Numbered from the stretch's first letter, positions 37,767 through 49,696 are shown. The stretch is 64,000 nucleotides of DNA from Larix sibirica (GCA_004151065.3 NWUY0304559592.1:33208-97207), one strand, 5' to 3'. Numbers and translations: made by a program. Notes: generated by a model not told the origin, from the sequence alone.

Positions 37767-39073
37767 TCACACGGCGGCTACATCATCCGTCCGTAGGACG
37801 CCCCTATCTCTGTTGTCCTACCCTGCTTCACTAGTGCCGGGGTGCAAGTATATAAAGAATCGGTACATAAACTTGTCCTTCCACTCGACACCTAGTGACG
37901 CGCTTCCAATGAAGATCAGCTATCGAAACAATGACTAGCAGCACTTCCTATAGGTTAATGCATTGAAAAAGCTTCTTCATCATTAATGCACCGACGGAGT
38001 TACTTCATTCCTGCATCGACCAGAGGTTATGTACCCACTAATAAGTATAGGTTCGATGAGTATAGCTTTTAGAAGTGTATAGCTTCTGCGGACTGGTACA
38101 GGGCAGCTCTAAGCTAAAGCAGGCTGCAATATAGAAGATTTAGTATCTATCCAATTGAGTAGTAGCCCCCTTATTACCTGTGGCACCAACCTCCTGGACA
38201 CGGTGGAACGAGAACAGGTGGGCACGTCCACCTCCTTCCTGGTCACCACGTAGAACTGGTCATGCACGAATCATATACTTCCTGTGCACGTTGAATTGTT
38301 CACACACATAGAATAACCACCACCTCCTTCCAGACATGGGAAATTTGAAATAGCACGTAGAACAACTCCTACCCAAAAAGCAGCAGCTACACAATGGGTA
38401 ATTTCCTAACTTGCCCAGCTTCCAGGCTCACCTACAGCCATCTATTCTTCATCCAAATATATCTATGTTTTTTCCACTTTATTAAGCCGGCGAAATAAAG
38501 GAATTTGACTAAAACAACCATGATTTAGGAAAGGAGGATTCCCCCTTTCCCCCCTAGCATCAGGGGGGGGGCTTAGAGAAACAGGTCACACCCAAAGACA
38601 AGGAACAACAGAGGCGGCCGAGGACTGCAAGCTAGTATTCAAGAGGCCAAAGAAACAGGGATAAGAGCTGGGCTTTATGCATTGCATTATTCAAAACAAA
38701 ACAAAAATGATCACCCTGGGGCTAATTTGTACCTATTTTACAAAGCCCCGGTAGCCCGGTTATTACACGATTGCAAATTACCAGGCCGCCCAAGGACACA
38801 AAGCAGGGTTGCTGGTCGTTGCTGGTCCATACCATAGTATCCTTGCAGCGAGTCGAAACTCGAAGACCTCTGTTATTCCACAAAAAGACTAAGGGGTTTT
38901 GATGTTATCCCACAGAACGATAGAAGGGGGACTTATTCAATGAAGGAAGGGGGGTATCCATTAGGTTTACGTTGGCTTGGGCTATGGAGGCGCAATCCTC
39001 TGACAGCATTACCACTTTGGCAAAGTTGCCACTGGTATAGTAACTTTAGGTTTCCAAAATTACCGTCCCTGAA

Positions 39074-39607
39074 TTGGCCCGCAGCAAGACAATACAAAAG
39101 TCCAAAGGCCTTAGCATGATGGCCTCATTGGGGACACAAGCAGTTCTCCTCCAGACAAGCCACAACAGGTTATTCAGCCTTATGGATCCTCGGCGTTACC
39201 AGAGACTCTTTTGGGCTTACAACCCTTTCAGATTGATGGCCACACAAAGCCACTGTCCTCCATCAAGCCCAGTTACACCTTATGGATGCAGTTCACCGAT
39301 AACCCCAGTTCCCAACAGCCAGCAGCCCGAAGTGGAGCGGAGGAACTTATATATTCTATCTTTATACCTGATCAGCAAAGAACCGAAAGCCCATCTTGGA
39401 ACACCCATAGTTACATATTATCAGCGAACCGATAGGACACAGTTAATCTTATGCCCACCAGGAAGGAAAACACGCTCTTTCTTGATTGCTTACGAACTTA
39501 CTCCAACCAGACCTAGAGAGGTGAAAACCTCAAGGCCACAGTCCCCTACCCGCCGATCGATCGAGCTTACTGCTTGCCGAATAAAGGTAGGTCTCTTGCT
39601 TTATTGA
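39074..39607 (+). other. 177-codon open frame, unrecognised, no ATG at its start
   Basis: This is the longest open frame in the window. It starts only at TTG, with ATG at codons 14 and 15. It is Pro/Ser/Arg-rich (CPPSSPVTPYGCSSPITPVP). The two other forward frames are also unusually open over 38980-39430, which suggests a coding origin with uncertain frame. One of them contains LGLQPFQIDGHTKPLSSIKP. Base composition is somewhat richer in G+C than flanking DNA. No family was recognised. A gag-like or nuclear-derived relic is conceivable. Confidence 0.25.
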
Positions 39608-40450
39608 TCATCTTGCTATCCTACTTGTTAACCGGTTACTTGCTTTATAATTGCCCCAATCGTTCCCACAATACCCGAGATAAGGCCCCTAGCCACCTGA
39701 CCCAGGAGAGGTCCCCCTTAAAACATATAAAACAATAGACGCATACCCCGGAAAAATACTATGTTCAGTGAATTATATGGCTATGAGTTTAATAATAAAA
39801 TAAATCAGTTAATTAGTACTGATCTAGTTACTTTACTTGCTTCAAGAAGAAAGAGTTGTAGATCATAGAAAGACAGAAGGTGCCGAGAGTCACTTATTTT
39901 TGGATGCTGGCAATCCAGTAGATATATAGTAAAGCGGAGTATCCCACCCAACCCAGCTATGCCTGGATCGAGTGCATTTATACGTGGCCTCTACTAATAC
40001 TCCTGGATCAACTGTTGGCTGGCCTATTTATAAGGAGCTACTACCTCACTTAACAACGCTACCGAACTAGAGTTACATCTCCCCACTTATTCAATTACTG
40101 CTTGCCGGTCGCATTACCCATAACACCCATTTGTCCACCCACCATATGCGAGAGGATAAATTATGTTCACCAATTGATTGAATATATGTGGGATTGAATC
40201 CATATGTGTTGTGATTCCGAGTGATCTCGTTTCCAAACGCTCCATTGGAGGTTTTTCTTATTAAAATATCCTTTTGATGGTCAAGAGAGACCTTTTTATT
40301 AAACGTGCAGCACCACGGTCTGACCCGTTGAGGTAAGCAGGCCCAATGGTGTAAGGTCCTCCAAGGGTACACGGTCTTATCCCCAGTGAGGTGGTATGGA
40401 TGAACGAGTGTATAACGCGAGAGCCAAGTGGAGACGACCAAAGCGCAGGT

Positions 40451-40549
40451 ATGGCTAGCTTGCAAACAAAATTAGAAGTACTAACAATGAAATTGCAGGA
40501 CCTGGCGAATCGCGGGGACACAAGTGGAAAGAAGAAATGCTCTTACTAA
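40451..40549 (+). other. Small ORF with leucine heptads (32 aa)
   Basis: The ORF runs from ATG at 40451 to TAA at 40547-40549. Residues SLQTKLEVLTMKLQDLANRG have Leu at heptad spacing, a short coiled coil, followed by a basic GKKKCSY end. Such a start resembles the N-terminus of some retroelement gag proteins, but this is too short to call. The longer frame on the opposite strand (40091-40465) has no ATG start and overlaps it. Confidence 0.2.
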
Positions 40550-40559
40550 CTGATATTGG

Positions 40560-43250
40560 TTCTATTTGTTGGTTCTACATGGGCATGGTTATTCAGGCAG
40601 AAAGAATAGTTCTAGACTCATAGCATATCCTCACAAAATTAGCAAGTTTTTGTTATATACGTAATAATAGAATAGCTACTTCCTTCCATATGCCCATAAC
40701 CCACCCTATTTACTAGGAGTATGTAGCGCATTGCCATAGGATAATCCAAGAGCAGCACCAATATACAGTGGTTGTAACATACAGTCATAGTTATTAGGAC
40801 ATAGTCCGTCATTACCGATGATAGTACATCATTTTCAGCTGGTCATAGTTGGAATCGGATCCTGGACTTGACTATCAGGCTAAAATGGGGGATACTTGGA
40901 TCGCCTACCCGTCATATAAAATGACTTCATTCAACATTTTTCAATAGAATAGCATCTTTAGGATAAACAAAGAGTAGTAACATTGGGGTAAAAATCGAAA
41001 ATTTTCTAAAGGAAGATTTCATTTTAGGAGCGTAGCACTTGTCCTTCCTAGGGCAAGGGGATTCCGCTCGACCTCAAGGGAGAGGGCCGAAGCAGCTGCT
41101 TGTCCTTCCGAGAGCAAGGAAAATTAGATTCTAGTTATATATAACTCAACGGAACGACAGAACTACTCCACCCTAACCCCTATGAACCCCAAAATGAAAC
41201 CTCTATCCTATACCTCGACCTCGAAAGCATTTACCACGGCACAACAGTAATTGCATTACTTACAATGCACCCGCTTTGAACATGCCAGACACATTGTGCG
41301 GGTAGTAACAGTCAGGGATAGGAGGGGAGGCGGCGGATAATGCTTCTTTTTAGTCTTTGATCATCCACAGCTTTCAAGAAAGGTAGGTGCCCCTTTATAC
41401 CCAAGATTCTTATAATAAATAATCTAATAAGGACTTACCACCAGAGGAAGGAGATACATTTTACATATATGATAGCGCTTATATTTATAGCTTCTTCGCT
41501 GGGAGCCTCAGGGATAATATAGTGGTATTCACAATTTTGTATCATCCACATTGTCAGGCTAATTAGCCAGTGTTTCTATTCACATTGTCATTGTCATAGG
41601 GTCCTTGTCTCATACAGCTAAATGGTAATAATACCCATTCCATATAGACGAGCTTACAGTCTGTCGTACCTCTAACATAAGGCTCATTGACTAAACTAAC
41701 TTAGAAAACACTAAGGAGGTTCGGTACCCTTAAGGGAAATACTCCATTAACTCAGCTAACTGAATAAGCTAACCTTTTTTTAAACATAATTTTTTTATTA
41801 TTCACGCAAGCAGTTAATGACAATCTTTCATAAACATCGCATGTCATTCAGATTTCTGTGAACTTCATTTATGAATTTTCAATTTTGGACTGTAATCGCA
41901 ATGGAAATTAGCTTATGTTATATAATCATAATAAATTCTTTTCTTATACTAGTAATCCCGGTTAACTATAACAGCTTCTCGTGTTATGTACTATGCACAA
42001 TAGGACAGTTGGGTGGGTGCAATTACAGTAACGGTATTAAGGGATAGGCTTTTACTTGATGGATTAACTTATTTATATAAAAATATATAAATATATAGTT
42101 GGCGCACTGCCTTTCTTTTTTTAGGGAGAGCTGGATGCCAAGAGGAGCCCCAAGAGTTTATGCCGGGATTCAATAACTGGAGGTACTCGATTCAAGAGTA
42201 AATGCTGGTACTATGTGCTTGTACTCTCTCGATGAAATGTACTCTATGGTTTGTACTTTATGACAGTCAGCCTTTTGGATATAAGTACTCCCAGTGTCAT
42301 ACCCTTTTAACCTAACCACATGCCGCTTCACCCAACATAGGACGGTAGGGTTCTGAAGTAAGTCAGTTAGTGTAAGTAAGTTTGAATCTTTCCCACACCA
42401 AGCCAGTTGTTCAACGTCGCCTGCTTCTCGATTACATGTGCCCAGTAAGGTTAGTCAGGTTAGGGGCATTACTGATACGTGACCAGATGGGGCTCCACCC
42501 CAATGTAGAAGTTGCGGATGTAACTGAGAGCGTGTATGGTTTGTATGCGGGGATGCAATAGGAGTCAGCTCTATAACTTTTACGGGGAGCTCAATATGTC
42601 AACAAGTTGTCTATCTGAACCAGTGTCTCGGCTCTGCGGCACAGCTTCCAGTGTAATCCCGGGTATCGAGCGGTATCGTTCCTAATGCGGGGCGTCTGCA
42701 ATATTGTTTTCATAATAAGGCAAGCGATAGCAATCAATCTAAAAATAATGGGCAAGCAGTAGCGTTCATCACCACCTAACACAAACACTCGGGATGGGAA
42801 CTATCAGTATATAAAAGCATATTCTGTTGAAAGTAAATATATCTTTCTCTATCAGCTGGTATCGGGTTCGGATGAGTTCCATAATAGAATGTCTTACGTA
42901 CGAGGGGTTTAACTAGACCCTTTCAGATTTTACTATGATTGCCAGGTGTTGATGCACTCCAGGAGGTGTTGATTTACTAGATGCCTATACTTAATCCAGG
43001 GGTTTATGCAGTCATAGCTTCTTGTCTGGGCTCAGTGGATACAAGGATTGGATGCTCGCTTTGGCTTATAGGCTTTGATACTTGGATTAACTTACGGGCT
43101 CGGTCACATTGCTGGGCGGAGATACTTTGGCTCGGGCTGTTCAGTTGGGATACTTGGGCTTAATAAACTACTCAGCTTGGCCTTTACACGGATTGCTTTA
43201 TGCCTAGCTAGACCCGTGGTGATAGAACCACCTGTGGGTGGCTAGTTTCA
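40560..43250. other. Spacer with hairpins and a cttggata-rich repeat
   Basis: Apart from the hairpin pair (41038-41118), the blocks 42165-42300 and 42930-43160 share 'ttgatacttgg/ggggttYatgcaRtc' words with 4830-4930 and 34970-35060. This is a further diffuse repeat family. No gene was seen. Confidence 0.45.
41038..41118. repeat. Pair of small hairpin modules
   Basis: cttgtccttcctagggcaag (41038-41057, stem with one G-U pair) and cttgtccttccgagagcaag (41099-41118, weaker stem) lie 41 bp apart and resemble the hairpin at 9108. Confidence 0.6.
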
Positions 43251-43390
43251 CCCGATCAATTATGCTTCGATCAACTAACCTGACCAACGATCCTTCGACC
43301 AAAGACCTCCCTTGCAACCTTCCCCTGATAACTTCATCGACCCTGCTGCCTGCCTTCTAACGCTTTACTTACTGCCTTCGACCTTATACC

Positions 43391-43732
43391 TTGCTACCAG
43401 AAGACAGACCTACGACGAAGGAAGACCCATTATGCTTCGCTCAACTATACCGATCAACGAACAATTTCTTATTCTGCTTTGCTCAACAAGAAAGAGCACC
43501 TCACCGAACAGTAGGCAGTGATCTGCCTGAACATCATTGCCTGGCAAGGATTAACTACAAGCAACATAGAGGATCAAAGCCAGGCAATATAGATAGGGAC
43601 AAAGAGACCAGACCTACAAGACTTACGAGACCGACCCGACGAGCAAGCCAAGCTTACATCTTCGGGTTCAAGTGGCCAGACAGCGCACGCAAATGCTCAT
43701 TGAAGCCGTTTATCACTCATATCCTTAGGTAG
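43391..43732 (+). other. 113-codon open frame made of local repeat units
   Basis: The frame starts at TTG. It carries PLCFAQLYRSTNNFLFCFAQ and then QERAPHRT. The two CFAQ elements reflect a DNA repeat (tatgcttcgctcaactatac and ctgctttgctcaacaagaaa). The same LFCFARQTRAPNGT sentence occurs in the frame at 58178-58444. The second half is Arg/Thr-rich. No family is known to me. Confidence 0.25.
43472..43510 (+). repeat. Short direct repeat shared with 58259-58297
   Basis: A 39-bp core differs from 58259-58297 at about 8 positions. It is preceded by two related local units, 'ttatgcttcgatcaactaac' (43260) and 'ttatgcttcgctcaactata' (43430). Confidence 0.55.
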
Positions 43733-44168
43733 GAAAGTATAGAGATCAGTCTTCTTTTCTCATTGGCTTGAACCATACCATCTCTATTTAGTTGAGCAGC
43801 ATTGAACAGTTATTATATATATATCCTACCCTATCCCCTTTTGCAAGCTATCGGCCCTGCCCTGCCTGTTATGACTTTGTCGAGCGAAGCCAGAAAGGGA
43901 AAAGTTAAGCGCTGCGTTCGTCCAGTTCGGTGCCCGGCCTAAGTCCTAGCGAAGCGTCCCGGCCCTGCCTGTTATGTGTTTCGCCTGAACTGTTCACGCA
44001 TGAAACTTCCTTTTGTGTACGGGGTATCGCCACTGGTTATTGAACTGAATGCGGTCGGATTGAATGTGTAATGCGGACTGGGAATCAGGATAACACCTGT
44101 AATGTAATCTGGGGTTCTCAGCGTGCATTATACACGTTATAAGACACAACCCCCCTGTCTGTCTTCTA

Positions 44169-44538
44169 TGGCATAAAGAGGAGTTGAAACTGCCAAAGGT
44201 ATTACGTATATAAAGAGATGATATAAAGAAGTATATGGGTGACCAATGGCTGCTCTGGCTGCACTCAAGAATAAGTAAAGGGCTATGTGATTATTTGCTG
44301 AAAGGTTATGGGCTTATTTATCCCCAACGATCTGACCGCACCCAATGTTGTAATGAGCCTGAACTGGCACCCGAAAGATGGTAAGAGGTAAGCCCCCCAT
44401 ACTTCTACTGTAAAATGTTCTGACTCCATGAACCCAATGGCGTATAGAGTAGCAGCTAATAAGGTAATTACGTAATCTGTCCGCCCGTCTGACCCCTAGG
44501 CATATAGAGTAGCAGCTCCCAAAGGTATGACGTGTATC
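44169..44538 (+). repeat. Local array of three diverged ~40-bp units
   Basis: Units at 44169-44210, 44439-44474 and 44499-44536 share 'ggcRtatagagtagcagct' and 'aaaggtatgacgt'. Spacing is uneven (about 230 and 25 bp between units). Confidence 0.6.
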
Positions 44539-44689
44539 TAACAAGGCTAAAAAAGAGCCTAACAATAAGTCAAGTATTGGGGATTACATTAAATGATACC
44601 AAAAATAGAGAAATACTAATTCCGGTCTGGTGCTGCCAGCTCTCGAATACAAGCTCTGTAAGACCTGCTCTCCTCTATCGCTGGGTAGG

Positions 44690-44750
44690 TTAGATTGGAT
44701 TGTCTTATTGGGTACGTGAGATGGGTAATGACGGGTACACTTATCTGGGA
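44690..44750 (+). repeat. Dispersed repeat R6, copy 2
   Basis: 'attgggtacgtgagatgggt' with 'aatgacgggtacac' repeats the R6 core. Confidence 0.5.
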
Positions 44751-45602
44751 AGATGTTTACTGTTGCGGATTGAATGGGTAAATAGGACAGAAAGCGCACT
44801 GGGGATTGAACCGAACAACTCTGCAGAACTTCCAAAATTACAGCTATAGTTAACTTACTGCGACTTCTTCCTCTCTTTGGTCAGTATTTATCCGTCCGTC
44901 CGCTATAGACTTCTCTTTTCGGGACGGGCGTTAACATAGCATGGGCGTTCAACTACACACTTGTTTAGGATATGGAGTGCTCCCCATTGATGAAGCCAGG
45001 AATCGTGGGATCGTTCGTGGGTAAAAACTATTACTAGTCACTGCTACACCCCTACTTTGCCTTATGAATTCTTAGAGGTACCATGTATTAACTTATGAGT
45101 ACCACGTATCATATATTTGTCTGGCCGAGCCAATACGATACGATTCCGGAATGATCCACCCACTGAAATAAAAGCCCTAATAGCCTTTACTTTTAGGACC
45201 TGCTTATAACCCTTCTTCTTTACCTACCCGCCTACCTTACGACTTACCTTTGGACATGTGCCCCAGCCTTGCACTTGCTCACTATAGAGCCCCTTCCAGA
45301 CAGCGTTAACAGACCTGCCATCACACTTGCTTAAACATGGATGGATGCTGCTGGGTACCACTATTGTCGGGACGGGCGGGCTTTACCTGGCCAGGCCAGA
45401 TACTTACTTTTTAGGAATTCATACTACATTGCTAGCAGGAAATAAATAACCTTACCTGCCCTTCACTTAAGGTACCTACTTTCTCCTAATCCGGATAACT
45501 GAGGTCTTATATCTCTAAAATTGCATTTCATAACGTTTTTAGGATCGACCGAACCGGCCGGAAAAACCTCACTAATTAGAAACTCACTTGTTCGGGGAAT
45601 GA

Positions 45603-45785
45603 ACTTTTAATAGCTTCTCGCTCGTCTATTTTGTCGCAGTTGAACCAGCCTTATTACCCCCAGTTCCCGGATCAGTTCCAACAGTTGAGCCAGCGTCATC
45701 ACCAGCATTTCCAGCAGCAGACATCTTCGGGAGTAGGATAAAAGGAAGGACCCTTCATGCATGTCAGACCCGCGAGAATCATTAG
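45603..45785 (+). other. Pro/Ala/Val-rich open frame without a start codon
   Basis: A frame of 60 codons runs between stops at 45600 and 45783. Residues VEPALLPPVPGSVPTVEPAS and SPAFPAADIFGSRIKG repeat a VEPA/VP pattern. There is no ATG. It resembles a low-complexity linker and is not assigned to any protein. It sits in spacer DNA. Confidence 0.3.
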
Positions 45786-45849
45786 ATAAGTGCTTACATT
45801 ACCACTTCCCATAATATCATATATAATTGAGCCACATAAGGTCTTAGTC

Positions 45850-46080
45850 TATAACCTCTGACTATACGAGCTTGCATAGAAACGTTTGACCTTGTCCATC
45901 AGTCCAACATGCCTGTTCAATGCATATAGTATCTAGACTTGGTTCGTTCGTATATGATGTCTCCATGGAGACATAGTAATTACCATGAACTGGTGGTGGA
46001 GATCCACTACACTAAGCCAGGTGCTGATGCCAGAGCTGTACTCATAGACTCTGCTTACTCTACTTGGGTAGGAAAAAAGC
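45850..46080 (+). repeat. Dispersed repeat R2
   Basis: 'gcttgcatagaaacgtttga' with 'ccttgtcca' (45880-45899) is followed by 'ctaagccaggtgctgatgcc' and 'gactctgcttactctacttg' (46012-46068). The order of the two blocks differs from the 10.8-kb copy, suggesting a tandem array unit read from another phase. Confidence 0.6.
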
Positions 46081-46254
46081 ACGACGTAGAAGCAGAGGTT
46101 GTCTCCGGAACCAAATAAAATAAATAAATAAATGCATTGCTTGCACTGCTATGGGAAGTGAAAAAAGTGCATATTGGAGTTCTGGCCTAGTTTCCTCCTC
46201 CTATCCATTGTGAAATAAATAGGCACTTACTTCTTAGCTGCTGATGCCATAATA

Positions 46255-46640
46255 TTTTCCACTACTACAACACAGGTAGGAGACCCATAGGTAGGTAGGG
46301 GAGGCGGTGATCCACTAGCTGCTGGTTGGTACTCCATGTTCAACAAAAGAATCATAATTTGTGTAATCTATTCCAATTACTATATGATATAGCCATCTCT
46401 ACGTTTCACACTTGGACTAGCAGCATATAAAATTTTACATACTATATACTGGATTTTAGACATATAATGTTAGTTTACCTGGAGCACCATATAAACTTTT
46501 TAGTTATAATCTAATTAGTGCTAATATCTTGGAGATCTGAATGATATTATAAATACGTTTCACACTTGAACTAGCATCTCTATCACATATTCTACTACTT
46601 GGATAGAGACGTTTTAAGATTTCAATTCAAAAAAAATTAT
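46255..46640 (+). repeat. Dispersed repeat R2, degraded copies
   Basis: Two 'tacgtttcacacttgRact' blocks (46405-46424 and 46554-46573) and a 'gtgatccactagctgctggt' block show the same family in more decayed form. Related single blocks occur at 5726-5745, 17650-17668 and 19175-19198. Confidence 0.5.
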
Positions 46641-46899
46641 CCTTATTCTTGGCTATTGAAAGGGACGTCTCTACTGTCTGGTGGAACCTTGTAATGGTGG
46701 AGTTTGGTAAATGGCTCTATATGGCACCTACCATTCCCTTTACTATAAGGGGTGGTAGCACGTAAATAACTTAGTCTTTATTGAAGCTAAAGTATCCTTG
46801 CTCTCACACCTTCGGGACGGGGGCCACCCATTTCCACCGCCTTACTGAGCATTCAAGTAATAAAGTGAAAGTAAATCAGCTGTATTGCCAGCCACACGG

Positions 46900-47190
46900 T
46901 CTAGCTTCAAATTATTGCTACGCACTCTAGGATAACGATTTATACCAGGCAGCCTTGAAGGTTTATTTGTACCATCGTTGTGTTTTAATTTGTAAAGCCT
47001 AACGTTAAGCCGCTCCAAGTAGTAGGAGGGCGAGGGGCGTCCTTCTTGCATAAATACTGCTCCGATACCTCTGCCTGAGGAATCACATCCCAAGACCAAA
47101 CTCTTATTAACGTCAGGCACTACTAATACTATAGTAGTGCACATGGCATCCTTTAAAGCAGCGAAGGCCTATGATGCTACCTCCCTCCCA
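46900..47190 (-). pseudogene. Ty3/gypsy RNase H remnant (second copy, different lineage)
   Basis: Read leftward from 47190: a stop, then AFAALKDAMCTTIVLVVPD, LVLGCDSSGRGIGAVFMQEG (Asp of the ECDASGxGIGAVLMQEGRP block retained) and YYLERLNVRLYKL. These are the RT-RNase H junction and the first strand of a plant Ty3/gypsy RNase H. The frame stays open to 46842 but similarity fades after about 46930. No RT, integrase or LTR can be seen next to it. The GIGAVFMQEG spelling differs from the corresponding damaged region at 20.4 kb, so it is probably an independent insertion. Confidence 0.8.
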
Positions 47191-47748
47191 CCACTTACAG
47201 GAGATAGGAAAAATAGGAAAGTTGAATGGTGGAAGATAAAGGTCCAGTACCTTCTGGCTGGAATTCGCCCTTAAATAATATAAAGGGGTAGAGGAAGCAG
47301 AATAAGAAGCACCTTCCTGTTGCCGAGCTTTCCAAATAGAATAACCTTATGATGATTAATAACCCACCTCTTACCATTCCAATTTTCCCTTATAGATCTA
47401 TTCTAACCCACAAAGGGGCCCTCAAATATAGGATGAGAAACGGTCAATTATATGCCTTGGTACCTGGTAATTGTGAGAGTTCAAACGCCTTTCAAACTGG
47501 AGTAAATTCAAAAAGGACCGCCGCACCCGAAAGAAGATGCCGCAGAGCCCGGACACTGGTTCACAGAGACACAAATGGTTGGTCCGGATAGATAGGATCC
47601 CCGGTTGTGTTGTTTAGCCCCGGTTTTACATATCCAGTATAATATATATAAACCTTTTCCATTTCACCTTTTCCCCTTTTACTTATCAATACCAATGCAT
47701 TGGTTACACAATTAGGCGTTTCCATAAGGGACGTGTTTACATGAGGTT

Positions 47749-48156
47749 TTATTGCCGATATATTTTTTCCATGAGCTTACACGAGATGCTGTGAGTCAGC
47801 CCGTTAGTAAGCATATTTCCCCATAGCGCAAAGCCAGTGTGACCAGTTATTGATCCACCATGCCCAGGAAAGCGTGATTCTAAATGTGTTACTCGTTCTC
47901 TTTCCCATGTGCCCTGTAAATGATCATATTTACAGGAGGAGAAGGGTGACTGGAGCCGGGCCCACCAATTTATTGATTGAACAATAAAGCCTGTCTTATG
48001 CCAGGGGTGATCCAATGGACAGAGCGAGCCCACAGATAGAGCCCCAACAGAAGGGAAGGAAGAGGAGGGACTAGAAAAGTGGGAAATTTGAGAGTGAAAA
48101 CGTAGCGTATGGGACGCATAGAAAGTAAAACGTGGGACTGAAATATTTTCATTCAT
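47749..48156 (-). CDS. Unrecognised ATG-initiated ORF (135 aa)
   Basis: The ORF starts at ATG (48156-48154) and ends at 47749. The N-terminal third is Ser/Phe/His-rich (FHSQISHFSSPSSSFPSVGA). The second half reads WERERVTHLESRFPGHGGSI and then TGHTGFALWGNMLTNGL. No membrane helix, signal peptide or family motif is evident. It is one of the few longer ORFs of the window with a true ATG, but nothing else supports expression. Composition matches its surroundings. Confidence 0.25.
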   Translation of the reverse strand: MNENISVPRFTFYASHTLRFHSQISHFSSPSSSFPSVGALSVGSLCPLDHPWHKTGFIVQSINWWARLQSPFSSCKYDHLQGTWERERVTHLESRFPGHGGSITGHTGFALWGNMLTNGLTHSISCKLMEKIYRQ

Positions 48157-49190
48157 GGATGGGTTCTCTGGCTATAATCAAAAAGAGATCAAACCAGTGT
48201 ATCAGCATAAGATGAATTTTATTTGTCCTTAGGACACGTTTACGTATAATAGAGTTTCACCTCACCCGCCTCTAGAATTGCTGCCCCCTGCCTTATTAGA
48301 TTGATGGGGCCTGAAATGCTGCGCATTCCTTATTGACCCTCTTTGGTCACGACCCAACCAAGCAAGGACAGGTGTTTCCTGAATCTACCAACTTCAACTT
48401 AGTTACTTATTATGGATGGTCACCAAACACTTTTAGTAGTGCTCCCCCGATTCTGAATTAAATGGCGGGCAGGCAGGGCCACTGGATGGATTGGATAGCT
48501 GGTATTAGGGGTTGCACCAGGCTTATAACTGCTAGGAGCTAGGACGGATATTGAGTTGAGGGATGCCCAGACAGAGAGAGCCAGCCAGGATATGCTTTTG
48601 CACACTTGCCTTTAGGATTCCTTGGAGACACTGATCACTAGGCCACTGCTATTATACCTTAAAAGCCCTGCTCAGGTTTATGGGATGGATTTATTTAGTA
48701 AGTAGCGCCGCCTTACCCTTCTACGATTCCTGCCTGGAACCCTCATTTACTTACTTACTTACTCACCCATGAAGTATATCAGTAGCAGTAGGGGACAGTC
48801 TCTGAATAAATTGGTAATACTACCCACCTGCTAGAACCAGATATAGTGAATTTATTTATTGGATGGCATCGTCCGTATAAAGGTCGTAGCAATGCTGCTG
48901 GTTGTTTCTTCATGAATCAATCGTATCTGTAAGCTCATCCAATAATCTTATCTGATATCATCCATCAGTTCTGGCTGAATCTATAGAGGAGGATATATTA
49001 CGCGCAGTTCCGATCCAACAATCCCACTCTAACATCAAGGGTAAAGTAGGCAGAGTACTAGCAAAGATCTAAGTGGTGCCGTACCAAATAAGTTCTTTCA
49101 AGATAAAAGGGGTGGTACACTACGAGGTTTGGGGGGGATATGGTCGTTCCACCATTAGGGAGGGGTAGGATAAAGGGCTAGATGAGATAG

Positions 49191-49391
49191 CTGGGGTGGA
49201 CAGGGGATGGTACTGCTGGTCGTTGTTCTGCTGCTTCGGCTGCTTTGGCTTCAAATAAGAATGTTGGTGAAACTGGTGCTTATGAGGCTTCTGGTAATGC
49301 TGGTGCCGCTGGGACTTCTAGTTGTGATGCTGCTTTTGCTACTTCAACTGCTGATGGGAATGATTCATTTATTGTGAATCAACAGACCTAG
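49191..49391 (+). other. Ala/Gly/Ser/Thr-rich open frame without a start codon
   Basis: A frame of 66 codons lies between stops at 49188 and 49389, with no in-frame start codon of the ATG type. From 49206 on it is built almost only from GCT, GGT, TCT and ACT codons mixed with a few Glu/Asn/Asp. An example is SAASAALASNKNVGE, then GAYEASGNAGAAGTSS. The wobble base is nearly always T. This looks like an imperfect trinucleotide expansion or a piece of a low-complexity protein gene. Shorter, similar GCT/ACT-rich pieces occur at 3290-3430, 19735-19830 and 28650-28700. Confidence 0.4.
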
Positions 49392-49696
49392 GTACGGCAA
49401 GGAAAGCTAATCGTTTAAAGACCTACTCCATGATCCAACAACACCTTGAGGCTTTGAACGAATGCCACGGATGGTTAAGGAAGGACATAACCTAGTAAAT
49501 ATTTTTACCTTGATTTACTACCTTAGGTCGAGAACTACTTTATTGAAAATGGAGTTATTTATCCACATACTTTTTGGAAAGCATTGGTTCAATGCATTTA
49601 TACTTACCAACCTTTATCTTATACCAACCACGTGGGAGTTAGTTGAGTTAGTTGAGTGAGTGAGAGAGTGAGCGAGGATACTTTGATACTGCCGCC

